NCBI RefSeq assembly: GCF_005876955.1
Contig: NZ_SSCL01000018.1
Coordinates: 1-63,652, forward strand
Source of the DNA: Sinomonas gamaensis
GTDB lineage: Bacteria > Actinomycetota > Actinomycetes > Actinomycetales > Micrococcaceae
Direction of reading: 5' to 3'
DNA length: 63,652 nucleotides
The notes below the pieces were generated by a model that saw nothing but the letters and a program-made list of their open reading frames with translations, was not told where the DNA came from and searched no databases. The position numbers and the translations under genes are program-made. Positions 39,709 through 50,018 of this stretch are shown in pieces. Positions within the stretch are counted from its first letter, which is position 1, and the number at the start of each line of letters is the position of its first letter.

Positions 39709-40818
39709 TCAGGCGGGCTCGGCGAGCAGTTCTTCGAGTCGGCCGAGGAACGCGGAAGTTTCCTCCTCCGTCCCCGCCGTCACGCGGAGACTGCCCGGGA
39801 TTCCGACGTCGCGGACCAGCACGCCCGCTTCGAGAAGGCCCCTCCACACCCGCTGCGGATCGTCGAGACCCGTGAAGAAAACGAAGTTGGAATCGGACGC
39901 CGCGGGCTTGAGCCCGAGCCGCACAAGCTCCTTGACGATCCTGTCCCGCTGGTGCTTGATCTCCTCGACCTCGGACATCAGCGAGGCACGGTGCTGCAGC
40001 GCGGCAAGCGCGGTCGCCTGCGTGATGGCCGAGAGGTGGTACGGGAGCCGGACGAGCCGGAGCGCGTCAATGACCTCGGGCGCCGCGGCGAGATAGCCCA
40101 GACGGGCGCCCGCGAGGGCAAAGGCTTTGCTCATGGTGCGGCTCACCACGAGCCGGGGGCGTTCCGGAAGGAGGCTCAGCGCGCTCTGCGTGCCGAGCTG
40201 CGCGAATTCGGCGTACGCCTCATCGACGATGACGATGGCCTGGCTGGCCTCGCCAGCCTCGTACACCGCCTCAACGACATCGAGGCCGAGTGCTGTTCCC
40301 GTGGGGTTGTTCGGGGAGCAGAGGAACACGATGTTCGCCCCGAGCTCTCGCACCTGACGCGCCGCGGAGTCGGCGGTGAGCTCATAGTCCTCTCCGCGCT
40401 CCCCCCTGAGGTATGCCGTCCCAGTCCCCGCGGCCAGCAGGGGATACATCGAGTAGGTCGGGGGGAAGCCGAGCGCCGTGCGCCCCGGACCTCCGAACGC
40501 TTGGAGGAGCTGCTGGAGGACTTCATTCGAACCGTTCGCCGCCCAGATCTGATCGGGAGTCAGACCATGGCCGAGGTACTCGGCCAGCGCGGTGCGAAGC
40601 GCCGTGAATTCCCGGTCCGGGTAGCGGTTGAGCCCTGCGGCGGCCTCGCGCACCGCTTCCGTGATGGCCTCCTGCACGTCCTCCGGCACACCATGCGTGT
40701 TCTCATTCACGTTCAGCATGATCGGGACGTCGAGCTGCGGGGCCCCGTAGGGGTGCTGTCCACGCAGGTCTTCGCGAAGCGGGAGGCGAGCGAGCCGCTC
40801 TTCGGGGGTCGAATTCAC
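39709..40818 (-). CDS. hisC: Histidinol-phosphate aminotransferase
   Basis: PLP-dependent class I/II aminotransferase, 369 residues. LNVNENTHGVP and LNRYPDRE are in the N-terminal part, and the PLP lysine is in SRTMSKAFALAGARLGY. The start is a GTG at 40818 (NSTPEERLARLPLR). It precedes hisB by 80 bases. hisD, the usual first gene of this cluster, is not present in the window. Confidence 0.96.
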   Translation of the reverse strand: MNSTPEERLARLPLREDLRGQHPYGAPQLDVPIMLNVNENTHGVPEDVQEAITEAVREAAAGLNRYPDREFTALRTALAEYLGHGLTPDQIWAANGSNEVLQQLLQAFGGPGRTALGFPPTYSMYPLLAAGTGTAYLRGERGEDYELTADSAARQVRELGANIVFLCSPNNPTGTALGLDVVEAVYEAGEASQAIVIVDEAYAEFAQLGTQSALSLLPERPRLVVSRTMSKAFALAGARLGYLAAAPEVIDALRLVRLPYHLSAITQATALAALQHRASLMSEVEEIKHQRDRIVKELVRLGLKPAASDSNFVFFTGLDDPQRVWRGLLEAGVLVRDVGIPGSLRVTAGTEEETSAFLGRLEELLAEPA

Positions 40819-40878
40819 CGTTCAAGCCTACGCCGGGAGAGCGCCGGCACCTGCATCGATGAAGGTCGGTCCAGCCGT

Positions 40879-41232
40879 CTATCCCTCGCGGGGGACGAGC
40901 AGCTGCTGACCCGGAAGCACTCTGGCGGAGTCCAGGCCGTTGAGCTCCACGATCTCCCCGATGACCACGCGCGGGTCCCGATCCGGCGCGTATTGCGCCG
41001 CGACGGACCAGAGGGATTGGCCCTGCTGGACCGTGATCTGCACCGTCTGCGTCTGGACCGGGGCGCTGTCCCCGGCCCGCGCCGGCGAAAGCACGGCGGT
41101 CAGGCCCGCCAGCAGCAGAATGGATGCCACGAACACCGGGAACGCGATCAGGACGAGACGGCCTCGGCGGGTGAGCCGGAGTCGGGGCGCCGCTGGAGCT
41201 GCGCCGAACGGTGCTGCGAATGCCTGTGCCAC
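40879..41232 (-). CDS. LysM-domain membrane protein, DivS/Rv2719c-like SOS cell-division regulator
   Basis: A 117-residue protein with one membrane helix (LVLIAFPVFVASILLLAGL, about residues 28-46) and a C-terminal LysM domain (ITVQQGQSLWSVAAQYAPDRDPRVVIGEIVELNGL ... LLVPREG). Small LysM proteins divergent from lexA are SOS-induced division regulators in mycobacteria (Rv2719c), corynebacteria (DivS) and bacilli (YneA). The GTG at 41232 is chosen for its GGAGGAAGAAC ribosome-binding site. A LexA box lies 25 bases upstream. Confidence 0.85.
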   Translation of the reverse strand: MAQAFAAPFGAAPAAPRLRLTRRGRLVLIAFPVFVASILLLAGLTAVLSPARAGDSAPVQTQTVQITVQQGQSLWSVAAQYAPDRDPRVVIGEIVELNGLDSARVLPGQQLLVPREG

Positions 41233-41256
41233 TGTTCTTCCTCCTCGGGAAGTTCT

Positions 41257-41272
41257 TCGAACATGTCTTCGA
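41257..41272 (-). promoter_or_regulatory. LexA box in front of the LysM gene
   Basis: TCGAACATGTCTTCGA on the plus strand matches TCGAAC-NNNN-GTTCGA with one mismatch, 25-40 bases before the GTG of the LysM gene. It is the better of two boxes in the divergent lexA region. Confidence 0.82.
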
Positions 41273-41323
41273 ATCATCCGAGAACACTTTTAGCACCTCT
41301 CAACGAATCGTGTCCAGACTCGA

Positions 41324-41339
41324 TAGAACACATGTTTGA
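41324..41339 (+). promoter_or_regulatory. LexA box in front of lexA
   Basis: TAGAACACATGTTTGA matches the LexA palindrome with two mismatches and lies 75 bases before the lexA ATG. It supports autoregulation of lexA. Confidence 0.8.
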
Positions 41340-41414
41340 AAGGCGACCTCGTGTCCCCTACGGTGGAATCAGCATCCGGCGGGGCACCGACAAAATAAGC
41401 GGGAGGAACTTTTC

Positions 41415-42122
41415 ATGGCAGGAGTTGCGAGGGCAGCAAAGGGTCTGACCGTCCGTCAGCGGAAGATCCTCGAGACGATCCAGCGCTCCGTCCAGACGAA
41501 GGGCTACCCGCCGTCCATGCGCGAGATCGGCGACACGGTGGGCCTCGCGAGCCTCTCGAGCGTGACCCACCAGCTTGCCCAGCTTGAAAAGCTCGGCTAC
41601 TTGCGGCGAGACCCGAAGCGCCCGCGCGCCATGGAGGTGCTCATGCCGCTGAGCCTGGATGAGGGTCCGCTGACCCTCGAGGTCGAGCGGAAGGAAGCCG
41701 TGGTGGGCGTTGGCGGCATCACCGTCGAGGACATGGCCAGTGCCGCCGACACGGCGATGGTGCCTCTGGTGGGCCGTATCGCGGCCGGTGGACCGATCCT
41801 CGCCGATCAGGTCGTCGAAGATGTGATGCCGCTCCCCCGCCAGCTTGTCGGCTATGGCGAGCTGTTCATGCTCAAGGTCAAGGGCGATTCAATGATCGAC
41901 GCCGCAATCTGCGACGGCGACTGGGTCGTGGTGCGGCGCCAGAACGACGCTGGGAACGGCGACATCGTGGCGGCGCTCCTCGATGACGAGGCCACAGTCA
42001 AGACCTTCCGCCAGCGGGATGGCCACACATGGCTCCTGCCGCAGAACACGCGCTACGAGCCGATCCTCGGGGACCACGCCACGATCATGGGTCGCGTGGT
42101 CTCCGTGCTGCGTTCCGTCTGA
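41415..42122 (+). CDS. lexA: LexA repressor
   Basis: SOS repressor with self-cleavage, 235 residues. The N-terminal winged helix ([39 protein letters not shown]) binds DNA. The cleavage site is Ala124-Gly125 in RIAAGGPI and the Ser/Lys dyad is Ser159 (KGDSMIDA) and Lys196 (ATVKTF). GGGAGGAAC precedes the ATG. LexA-type boxes are visible at five places in this window. Confidence 0.98.
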   Translation: MAGVARAAKGLTVRQRKILETIQRSVQTKGYPPSMREIGDTVGLASLSSVTHQLAQLEKLGYLRRDPKRPRAMEVLMPLSLDEGPLTLEVERKEAVVGVGGITVEDMASAADTAMVPLVGRIAAGGPILADQVVEDVMPLPRQLVGYGELFMLKVKGDSMIDAAICDGDWVVVRRQNDAGNGDIVAALLDDEATVKTFRQRDGHTWLLPQNTRYEPILGDHATIMGRVVSVLRSV

Positions 42123-42129
42123 GGTCGGC

Positions 42130-44160
42130 CTACGCCCTCGCTCGTCCCGTCGCTGCGAGGCGTTCGAGTGCCTGGAGCACGACACCCCGATCGGTCGTGC
42201 CCCACAGAGGCGGCAGGGCGGAGCGCAGGAAGGCGCCGTAGCGTTCGGTCGCGAGCCGCGAGTCGAGCACGGCGACCACTCCGCGGTCCTCCGTCGAGCG
42301 GATCAGCCGCCCGGCGCCTTGGGCCAGCCGGACCGCGGCGTGTGACGCGGAAACGCTCATGAAGCCGTTCCCTCCGGCCTGCGCCACCGCGCGGGAGCGC
42401 GCAGTCGTCAGCGGGTCGTCGGGACGGGGGAATGGAATGCGATCGATCACCACGAGCCGGCACGCATGGCCCGGCACATCGACCCCCTGCCAGAGCGACA
42501 TCGTCCCGAAGAGGCAGGTATCCGGCTCGTCCGAGAATTGGCGCACCAGCGCGCTCATGGACGACTCCCCCTGGCAGAGGATCTGCACGTCGAGCCTCCC
42601 GCGCAGCTCATCCGCCGCCTCCTCGGCCGCCCGCCGTGAAGAGAAGAGGCACAGCGCGCCCCCGGAGGACGCTCGGATGAGAGCCTCGAGCTCGTCGACC
42701 GCCTCGTGCGACAGGCCTCTGCCGGGCTTGGGAAGGTGCTTTGCCACGTACAGCATCCCCTGCTTGGGGTAATCGAAGGGGGACCCGACGTCGACGCCGG
42801 TCCAGCTCGGGGCCCCGGCGCCCAGGAGGCCGAGCCCGCCCGCGGCCGGTTCGAAGGCCGCGCCGATCGCGAGCGTGGCCGAGGTCAGCACTACTGTGTG
42901 CCCGGCAAAGAGACCGTCGCGGAGCCGCGCGCCGACGTTGAGGGGCGCGATGCTCAGGGTTGCCGGCGCGTCGTCGGCAGGCGACGAATACCCAGTGGCG
43001 GGATCGAACGTGCCAGCCCTGGAGACCCAGACGACCTCGCCGTTGGCCTCGGCGTCCAGCATCCGCTCACAGCACTCGAGGATCGCGAGGAGCCGAGACC
43101 GTGCCACCTGCCTCCCGCCATCCGCAGACTGTCCCTCGCCCGGCTTCGAATCGGAGAGGGCCACACGGGAAGCGTCGCGGACAAGCTCCACGGCCTGCGC
43201 AAGCTCCTCCGGAAGCCCCCGGGCGAGCAGTCCGTTGGGGATACCCGCAAGCGCTAGGTCCAGCTGCGCCGCGGCGGACTGCAGGGCTTCCGCTGTGATT
43301 CCACGGTGCTTCCGTGCGCTCGAGGCGGCCGCGGCCGCCATCGCCGCCGAGAGCTGCGCGCTCACCGCGCCTGTGACCCTGTCCTGGAGCTCGTGCGCCT
43401 CGTCGACCACCACCACGTCGTACTCGGGGAGCACGTTGAGGCCCTCGAAGGCGTTGATCGCCAGCATCGCGTGATTCGTCACCACGATGTCGGCCTCCGC
43501 GCCCCGCTGCCGCGCAAGTTCGCTGAAGCATTCGGCGGCAAGAGGACACCGCTGGGCGCCGAGGCATTCAAGGGCCGTCACCGACACCTGGCGCCATGCC
43601 CTGTCGCTCACGCCCGGCACAAGGTCGTCCCGATCTCCGGTCTCTGTCTCCTCAGCCCACTCGCGCAGGCGCTTGACCTCGCGCCCTAGCTGAGTGGTCG
43701 GCCCGCCGCCGGCGGGATGGGCGACGGCCAGATCCTCGCCGACCGCGAACAGCGTGCCCTCGCCGCCGTCCTCGGACGGGAACCCGCCCGAGAGCTTGTG
43801 CTTGCACAGGTAATTCGACCGTCCCTTGACGAGCGCGACGTCGACGGGGTGGTCGAGTTCGCCCTCGATGGCGCCCAGGAGGCGCGGAAGGTCACGGCCG
43901 ACGACCTGGGCCTGCAGCGCAAGCGTTGCCGTGGCGACGACCGCTGGCCTCCCGCTCTCCTGGGCATGCGCGATCAGGGGAATGAGGTATGCGAGCGACT
44001 TGCCGGTGCCGGTGCCGGCCTGCACGAGCAGGTGCTTGCCCTCGTCGATGGCCTTGGCCACCTGCTTGGCCATCTCGTGCTGCCCGTCCCGCTGCTGACC
44101 GCCCATCGCGGCCACCGCGACGTCCAGCAGCCGGACCGCCGTCTCCCCCGCATCAGTCAT
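42130..44160 (-). CDS. dinG: ATP-dependent DNA helicase, DinG/XPD-like
   Basis: SF2 iron-sulfur helicase, 676 residues. Walker A is VQAGTGTGKSLAY near residue 48, with VVATATLALQ after it. Four cysteines lie in the right spacing for a [4Fe-4S] cluster (NYLCKHKL, then GAQRCPLAAECFSELA with one more between them implied). The DEAH box is VVVDEAHEL. The C-terminal half has FGTMSLWQGVDVPG and QGAGRLIRSTEDRGVV. It overlaps hflX by eight bases. The gene is convergent with lexA; no LexA box of its own was seen. Confidence 0.92.
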   Translation of the reverse strand: MTDAGETAVRLLDVAVAAMGGQQRDGQHEMAKQVAKAIDEGKHLLVQAGTGTGKSLAYLIPLIAHAQESGRPAVVATATLALQAQVVGRDLPRLLGAIEGELDHPVDVALVKGRSNYLCKHKLSGGFPSEDGGEGTLFAVGEDLAVAHPAGGGPTTQLGREVKRLREWAEETETGDRDDLVPGVSDRAWRQVSVTALECLGAQRCPLAAECFSELARQRGAEADIVVTNHAMLAINAFEGLNVLPEYDVVVVDEAHELQDRVTGAVSAQLSAAMAAAAASSARKHRGITAEALQSAAAQLDLALAGIPNGLLARGLPEELAQAVELVRDASRVALSDSKPGEGQSADGGRQVARSRLLAILECCERMLDAEANGEVVWVSRAGTFDPATGYSSPADDAPATLSIAPLNVGARLRDGLFAGHTVVLTSATLAIGAAFEPAAGGLGLLGAGAPSWTGVDVGSPFDYPKQGMLYVAKHLPKPGRGLSHEAVDELEALIRASSGGALCLFSSRRAAEEAADELRGRLDVQILCQGESSMSALVRQFSDEPDTCLFGTMSLWQGVDVPGHACRLVVIDRIPFPRPDDPLTTARSRAVAQAGGNGFMSVSASHAAVRLAQGAGRLIRSTEDRGVVAVLDSRLATERYGAFLRSALPPLWGTTDRGVVLQALERLAATGRARA

Positions 44161-45754
44161 GGATCGCGAACGGCTCCAATTCCGCAACGAACTCGGGGCG
44201 GACCACCACGCGCGCCAGTGTCCCGTCGGCGGTGTGTTCGAGCGAGTGGATCTCAGCACTGCTGTCGTGCAGCCGGCTCAGCAGGTCGCCCCTGTTGTAC
44301 GGGAGGAGCACAGTGAGCGCGACGTTCGGCCGCGGGATCGCGGCGCTGATCGCCTGCTTGAGATCGTCGATGCCCTGTCCAGTCCTCGCAGAGACCACGA
44401 CGTGACGAGGCTCGTGCTGGCGGAGCCGCTCGAGCACGAACGGGTCCGCGGCGTCAGCCTTGTTGAGCACGATGATCTCGGGGATCTTGCGCGCGTCGAC
44501 CTCGGTGAGGACCTGCCTCACCGCCGCGATCTGGCCCTCGGGGTCGGGGTGGGAGGCGTCCACCACGTGCAGGATCAGATCGGCGTCGGCCACCTCCTCG
44601 AGGGTCGAGCGGAACGCCTCGACGAGCTGCGTCGGCAGGGACCGGACGAAGCCGACCGTGTCGGAGATGGTGTAGGGCAGCCCATCGGGCGTCTCGGCCC
44701 GGCGGACCGTCGGATCGAGGGTTGCGAAAAGGGCATTCTCGACGAGCACCCCGGCATCAGTCAGGCGGTTCAGGAGGGACGACTTTCCTGCGTTCGTGTA
44801 GCCGGCGATCGCCACCGAGGGGATCTCGGTCCGCTTTCGATTCGCCCGCTTCGTCTCCCGCGCCGGCTTCATCCCGGCGATCTCCCGCCGAAGCTTCGAC
44901 ATGCGGGTGCGGATCCGGCGGCGATCGAGTTCGATCTTGGTCTCGCCTGGGCCACGGGATCCGATCCCGCCGCCGGCGGCGCCGACGCGGCCACCGGCCT
45001 GTCGAGACATCGACTCGCCCCAACCGCGCAGGCGCGGGAGGAGGTACTCGAGCTGTGCCAGCTCGACCTGCGCCTTGCCCTCGCGGCTCTTGGCGTGCTG
45101 GGCGAAGATGTCGAGGATCAGCGCCGTCCGGTCGATCACCTTGACCTTGACGATGTCCTCGAGACCACGCCGCTGGGAGGGCGACAGCTCGGAGTCGACG
45201 ATCACCGTGTCGGCGCCCGTGGCGTAGACGATGTCCTTGAGCTCCTGCGCCTTCCCGGAGCCGAGGAAGGTCCCGGCATCCGGTTTGAGGCGCCGCTGCA
45301 CCACACCGTCCAGGACTTCCGATCCGGCCGTCTCGGCGAGTGCCGCGAGCTCCTGAAGCGAGTTCTCGGCGTCCTCGAGCGTTCCTTCGCTCCACAGGCC
45401 CGCGAGAACCACGCGCTCGAGCCGCAGCTGCCGGTACTCGACTTCGGTGACGTCCTCGAGTTCGGTCGAGAGGCCGGCCACGCGCCGCAGGGCGCGTCGT
45501 TCCTCGAGGTCGCGCTGCTCGCCGTCGTAGTCGCCGTGCTCGTTGTCGACGTCCGAGAGGGCGAGCGCCTTGCCGCTCGTCATTCCCGTGCGCCCTGCGG
45601 ACGGGGCGGAGTCGCCGTCGTCCGCGGCCCGCTTCCCCGCACCCTTTGCCGCTGCGGCTTCCTCTTTCGCGAGGATGCGGTCGATGACCGCCTGAATGTC
45701 CTGTGCGCTCAGGTCCTGCGGCTGGGGTTCGGGCGCGGATTGCTGGTTGGTCAT
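44153..45754 (-). CDS. hflX: GTPase HflX
   Basis: Ribosome-associated GTPase that splits stalled or hibernating ribosomes. The 533-residue protein has the HflX domain (LKPDAGTFLGSGKAQELKD, SPSQRRGLEDI), a helical arm with GPGETKIELDRRRIRTR, and the G domain with AGYTNAGKSSLLNRL (G1), DTVGFVRSLP (G3) and LNKAD (G4). About 100 charged residues precede the conserved part. The ATG at 45754 has AAGGAGAAC ahead. dinG follows with an eight-base overlap. Confidence 0.95.
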   Translation of the reverse strand: MTNQQSAPEPQPQDLSAQDIQAVIDRILAKEEAAAAKGAGKRAADDGDSAPSAGRTGMTSGKALALSDVDNEHGDYDGEQRDLEERRALRRVAGLSTELEDVTEVEYRQLRLERVVLAGLWSEGTLEDAENSLQELAALAETAGSEVLDGVVQRRLKPDAGTFLGSGKAQELKDIVYATGADTVIVDSELSPSQRRGLEDIVKVKVIDRTALILDIFAQHAKSREGKAQVELAQLEYLLPRLRGWGESMSRQAGGRVGAAGGGIGSRGPGETKIELDRRRIRTRMSKLRREIAGMKPARETKRANRKRTEIPSVAIAGYTNAGKSSLLNRLTDAGVLVENALFATLDPTVRRAETPDGLPYTISDTVGFVRSLPTQLVEAFRSTLEEVADADLILHVVDASHPDPEGQIAAVRQVLTEVDARKIPEIIVLNKADAADPFVLERLRQHEPRHVVVSARTGQGIDDLKQAISAAIPRPNVALTVLLPYNRGDLLSRLHDSSAEIHSLEHTADGTLARVVVRPEFVAELEPFAIHD

Positions 45755-45941
45755 GTTCTCCTTCGTGAGGGACTCGTTTCCAGAATAGTTCTGAGGGGTG
45801 ACAGAAGAGAGATCTCGCAGATGGCGTCTCAAAAGAATGCTTTCCTGTTGAGCCCGGCCGGATAGAGGTCGACGGCGGGCAGGGGCCGGCAGAGAGATGA
45901 TCGGCTACTTGAACAGGCGCATGGATCTATTCTACTTGATC

Positions 45942-46568
45942 ATGGAGTCCGCCCACTATTTCAACGCCCAGCCCAACGTGCCCGACGTTCGGCGACCGCT
46001 CGCCGTCGTGCTCGAAGGCGAAGAGCGCATCCTCGAGACCTCGCCCGGGATCTTCAGCCCCGACGGAGTGGACAAGGGCACGGCGGTGCTCCTCGCACAC
46101 GTTCCCGACCCCGCGCCCGAAGGCCATCTGCTCGACATCGGCTGCGGGTGGGGTCCGATCGCCCTCACGATGGCGCTGCGCTCCCCGAGCGCGATCGTGC
46201 ACGCGGTGGACGTGAACAAGCGGAGCCTCTCGTTGACCGAGTCCAATGCGCGACGCCTTGGACTCGACAATGTCCTCACTGCGCTGCCCGACGACGTCCC
46301 GGCGGACGTGAGATTCGCCACCATCTGGTCGAACCCGCCCATCCGGATCGGCAAGGAGGCTCTCCACGGGCTCCTCTTGCGCTGGCTTCCGCGCCTCGCG
46401 GTCGGCGGGGAGGCTTGGCTCGTGGTGCAGAAGAACCTCGGGGCGGACTCACTTCAGCGCTGGTTGGCCGACGAGCTAGGAGACGCGTACGACGTCGGCC
46501 GCGAGGCAACGTCGAAAGGCTTCAGGATTCTTCGGGTGACCAGAGAGGAACCCACCCAAGAGGAATAG
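45942..46568 (+). CDS. Class I SAM-dependent methyltransferase, RsmC-like small domain
   Basis: A 208-residue single-domain methyltransferase. Motif I is LLDIGCGWGPIALTMA and motif IV is WSNPPIRIGKEAL, where NPPI is typical of the RsmC/RlmG class that methylates guanines in rRNA; the exact target is inferred. The start at 45942 (MESAHYFNAQP) is preferred over the upstream frame start because a -10-like TATTCT (45928-45933) ends eight bases before it, fitting a leaderless mRNA. Confidence 0.88.
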   Translation: MESAHYFNAQPNVPDVRRPLAVVLEGEERILETSPGIFSPDGVDKGTAVLLAHVPDPAPEGHLLDIGCGWGPIALTMALRSPSAIVHAVDVNKRSLSLTESNARRLGLDNVLTALPDDVPADVRFATIWSNPPIRIGKEALHGLLLRWLPRLAVGGEAWLVVQKNLGADSLQRWLADELGDAYDVGREATSKGFRILRVTREEPTQEE

Positions 46569-46573
46569 GGTGA

Positions 46574-47527
46574 CTAGCCGATGGCGCCGTGGGCGACGAT
46601 CACTGCCGGGCCGCTCAGCTCCACGTGCTCCGCGCCCTCGATCCCCGTGACGAAGGCGACCTGGACGGTCCCTCCGGGAACCCGGATGTCCCAGCGGTTG
46701 GGCGCCCCGGCCCCGGCCCAGTGACGAATGGCCACAGCGGCAGCGCAGGCCCCGGTACCGCATGACTGGGTCTCGCCCACGCCGCGTTCGTGGACGCGCA
46801 TCGCAATGCTCCCCACGCCCTCGCGAACGAGCGGTTCGGCCGGCACCACGAACTCGACGTTCGTTCCGTGCGGCGGAACCGGCTCGACGACCGGTGCGGA
46901 GAACAGGCGGAGCCGCTCCAGCTCCGCTCCTTCGGCGAGCGCGACCACAGTGTGGGGGTTGCCCATGCTCACACTCAGCGCGGGGCGTGAGACGTCGAGC
47001 CCGTCAGCCGTGACCAGGGAGTCGCCCGCCTCGGCCTCGGCCTGAGCGGGATGGATGAACTCCCACGGCCCCATGTCCACGGCAAAGCCGCCCTCGCGGC
47101 GCTCCACGCGCTTGATCCCCGCGCGGGTTCCCACAGGCAGTACCTCACCGGGGTCAAGCGAGGCGAGTCCCTGCTCGAGGAGGAACGCGACGAACACCCG
47201 CACCCCGTTGCCGCACATCTCCGATACCGAGCCGTCCGCGTTGCGGTAGTCCATGAACCAGATTGCGCCCGCGTCCTCTGCCAGGAGTTCGCGCCCTTCT
47301 GCGAGATGCTCCGACCGGATCGCGCGGATGAGCCCGTCGGCGCCGATGCCGAGGTGCCGGTCGCAGAGGGCTGCGACTTCCTGGGGCGCGATGTCCCGCG
47401 CCCCCTCCGGATCGGCGACCAGGACGAAGTCGTTGCCGGTCCCGTGTCCCTTCGCGAACGCGAGCCCGGTGAGCGAGGCGAGGGGGTTGTGGGCAGGCGC
47501 GGCGAGGGAATCCGGGGCGGCGGTCAT
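46574..47527 (-). CDS. dapF: Diaminopimelate epimerase
   Basis: Cofactor-independent epimerase that makes meso-DAP for lysine and peptidoglycan. The 317-residue protein has the two catalytic cysteines in SEMCGNGVRVF and QSCGTGACAAAV, plus KGHGTGNDFVLV near the N-terminus. It starts 4 bases after the miaA stop and so belongs to miaB-miaA-dapF. Confidence 0.97.
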   Translation of the reverse strand: MTAAPDSLAAPAHNPLASLTGLAFAKGHGTGNDFVLVADPEGARDIAPQEVAALCDRHLGIGADGLIRAIRSEHLAEGRELLAEDAGAIWFMDYRNADGSVSEMCGNGVRVFVAFLLEQGLASLDPGEVLPVGTRAGIKRVERREGGFAVDMGPWEFIHPAQAEAEAGDSLVTADGLDVSRPALSVSMGNPHTVVALAEGAELERLRLFSAPVVEPVPPHGTNVEFVVPAEPLVREGVGSIAMRVHERGVGETQSCGTGACAAAVAIRHWAGAGAPNRWDIRVPGGTVQVAFVTGIEGAEHVELSGPAVIVAHGAIG

Positions 47528-47531
47528 GCCT

Positions 47532-48452
47532 CTAGGATACCGAGCGGCCGAGGAGATCCAGGGCGGCCTCGGTCACGTTGGGCGCCAGCGCGTCGAACCA
47601 CTGCACCCGCGGATCGGCCTTGAACCAGGTCACCTGGCGGCGCGCAAACTGTCGGGTGGCGACGATGGTCTGCTCGCACGCCTGCTCCACCTCCGCGTCG
47701 CCATCGAGCACCCGGAGGAACTGGGCATAGCCGAGGGCCCGTGAGGCCGTCTTGCCCTCCCGCAGCCCCCGGCCCTCAAGCCGAGCGACCTCGTCGAGCA
47801 GCCCGGCGTCCACCATGCGGTGCACGCGCGCCGCCAAGCGCCCATGGAGCGCTGACCGGTCCATGTCCAACCCTATCTGGACCGTCGGCTGCACGTACTC
47901 GCGGCGCGGCATGTAGGCGCTGAACGGCTTGCCGGTCACCTCGTAGACCTCGAGCGCGCGGATGATCCGCCGCGCATCCTTGAGCCGTTCAGCCGAGACC
48001 GGATCCCACTCCGCGAGCCGCCGCGCCAGCGCACCAACGCCATCGCTTTCCGCCTCGGACTCGAGCCGTGCTCTGACGGCCGGGTCGGTGCCCGGGAACT
48101 CGAGGACATCCAGGACGGCCCGCACGTACAGCCCGGATCCGCCGGCCAAGATGGCGTGCTTGCCTCGCGAATGGATGTCCTCAATTGCCGCGCGGGCTGC
48201 GGCTTGGAATGCGGAGACGCTTGCCTCTTCCCGCACGTCGAGGATGTCCAGCAGGTGGTGCGGGACGCCTTTGCGTTCGTCGAGTGAGAGCTTCGCAGTC
48301 CCGATGTCCATGCCCCGATAGAACTGCATGGCGTCGGTGTTGACCACTTCTCCGTCGAGCGTGAGCGCGAGCTCGACGGCCAGATCCGATTTTCCGGTGC
48401 CTGTGGGGCCGACGACGGCGATCACCGGCCGTGAGCGCCCGTCGGTCAACAC
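47532..48452 (-). CDS. miaA: tRNA dimethylallyltransferase
   Basis: Adds dimethylallyl to A37 of tRNAs reading UNN codons. The 306-residue protein has the P-loop [17 protein letters not shown], the [13 protein letters not shown] segment and the DxxAxx-like [21 protein letters not shown] helix. The C-terminal [20 protein letters not shown] is diagnostic. It precedes dapF and follows miaB by 3 bases. Confidence 0.97.
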   Translation of the reverse strand: MLTDGRSRPVIAVVGPTGTGKSDLAVELALTLDGEVVNTDAMQFYRGMDIGTAKLSLDERKGVPHHLLDILDVREEASVSAFQAAARAAIEDIHSRGKHAILAGGSGLYVRAVLDVLEFPGTDPAVRARLESEAESDGVGALARRLAEWDPVSAERLKDARRIIRALEVYEVTGKPFSAYMPRREYVQPTVQIGLDMDRSALHGRLAARVHRMVDAGLLDEVARLEGRGLREGKTASRALGYAQFLRVLDGDAEVEQACEQTIVATRQFARRQVTWFKADPRVQWFDALAPNVTEAALDLLGRSVS

Positions 48453-48455
48453 CGG

Positions 48456-49973
48456 CTAGCCTGCGCGCACGGGAAGCGCGGGCATCCCGAGGCTCACCGC
48501 GCGCGCCCCGCCAACGCCGCTCGCAGAGGCACCCGGCGCAGGTACCCCGCAGGACTCCGCCTGGGCTCGGTCCCACGCATCTCCGGCGCGAGAGCGCCGC
48601 ACCGAATACTGCTCAAAGCGCGGGTCCGCGATCAGGTGGTGGGGTGCCGCGTCGGTCACCGTGAGGGTCACGAGGTCGCCGGGGCGCGGCTCCTCAGCGC
48701 CGTCCGGGACGCTGAAATGCACCAGGCGGTGGTCCTTCGCCCGCCCTGAAAGGCGGTGCGTCTCCCCTGACTTGCGCCCGCTCTGCGCCGTCACCATAAG
48801 CTCGACCTCACGACCGACCTGCCGTGCGTTCTCCTCGCCGGAGATCCTCTCCTGCAGCTCGATCAGCCGCTCGTAGCGCTCCTGCACCACTGCCTTGGGG
48901 AGCTGGTCCGGCAGGTCCGCCGCCGGAGTGCCGGGCCGCTTGGAGTACTGGAAGGTGAAGGCGCTCGAGAAGCGCGAGCGCTCCACGACGTCGAGCGTCG
49001 CCTGAAAGTCCTCTTCGGTTTCGCCGGGGAACCCGACGATGATGTCCGTGGTGATGGCAGCCCCGGGAATCCGCTCCCGGACGCGGTCCAGGATCCCGAG
49101 GAATTTGGTGGAGCGGTAGGAGCGGCGCATGGCGCGGAGGAGCCTGTCGGACCCGGACTGCAGCGGCATGTGGAGCTGCGGCATCACGTTGGGCGTCTCG
49201 GCCATCGCGTCGATGACGTCGTCGGTGAAGGCGGCCGGGTGAGGGCTCGTGAAGCGGACACGTTCGAGTCCCTCGATCTCTCCGCACGCCCGCAGGAGCT
49301 TGCCGAACGCCAGCCGATCGCCGAACTCCACCCCGTAGGAGTTCACGTTCTGGCCCAGCAATGTCACCTCGATCGCGCCGTCGTCCACGAGAGCCTGAAC
49401 CTCGGCCAGGACGTCGCCCGGACGCCGGTCACGCTCCTTCCCGCGAAGGCTCGGCACGATGCAGAAGGTGCACGTGTTGTTGCAGCCCACTGAGATGGAC
49501 ACCCAGCCGCTGTACACCGAGTCACGCTTGGTGGGCAGAGTCGAAGGGAAGACTTCGAGCGACTCGAGGATCTCGAGCTGAGCCTCGTGATTGTGGCGGG
49601 ACCGCTCCAGCAGGGCCGGAAGCGCGCCGACGTTGTGGGTTCCGAAGACTGCGTCGACCCAGGGCGCCTTCTCGAGGATCGTCTCGCGGTCCTTCTGCGC
49701 GAGGCAGCCGCCGACTGCGATCTGCATCCCGGGATGCCGGTCCTTGACCGGCCGGAGCTGCCCGAGGTTGCCGTAGAGCCGGTTGTCCGCGTTCTCGCGT
49801 ACGGCGCACGTGTTGAAGACGACGACGTCCGGCTCAGAGCCTTCCTCCGCACGGACATACCCCGCTGCCTCGAGGAGGCCGGACATTCGCTCTGAGTCAT
49901 GAACGTTCATCTGGCAGCCGAAGGTGCGCACCTCATAGCTGCGGGGGCTGCTCTCGTCGATCGTGGAACTCAC
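48456..49973 (-). CDS. miaB: tRNA-2-methylthio-N6-dimethylallyladenosine synthase
   Basis: Radical SAM methylthiotransferase acting after MiaA. The 505-residue protein has an N-terminal UPF0004 domain with three cluster cysteines (TFGCQMN, NTCAVRE, VGGCLAQ), a radical [11 protein letters not shown] motif, and a TRAM domain ([32 protein letters not shown]). About 55 residues after the TRAM domain are extra and not conserved-looking. It is the first gene of miaB-miaA-dapF. Confidence 0.96.
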   Translation of the reverse strand: MSSTIDESSPRSYEVRTFGCQMNVHDSERMSGLLEAAGYVRAEEGSEPDVVVFNTCAVRENADNRLYGNLGQLRPVKDRHPGMQIAVGGCLAQKDRETILEKAPWVDAVFGTHNVGALPALLERSRHNHEAQLEILESLEVFPSTLPTKRDSVYSGWVSISVGCNNTCTFCIVPSLRGKERDRRPGDVLAEVQALVDDGAIEVTLLGQNVNSYGVEFGDRLAFGKLLRACGEIEGLERVRFTSPHPAAFTDDVIDAMAETPNVMPQLHMPLQSGSDRLLRAMRRSYRSTKFLGILDRVRERIPGAAITTDIIVGFPGETEEDFQATLDVVERSRFSSAFTFQYSKRPGTPAADLPDQLPKAVVQERYERLIELQERISGEENARQVGREVELMVTAQSGRKSGETHRLSGRAKDHRLVHFSVPDGAEEPRPGDLVTLTVTDAAPHHLIADPRFEQYSVRRSRAGDAWDRAQAESCGVPAPGASASGVGGARAVSLGMPALPVRAG

Positions 49974-50018
49974 CCATCAAGATTACCGGCACCGTGGCCG
50001 GCTAGGGGCCGGTCGTGC

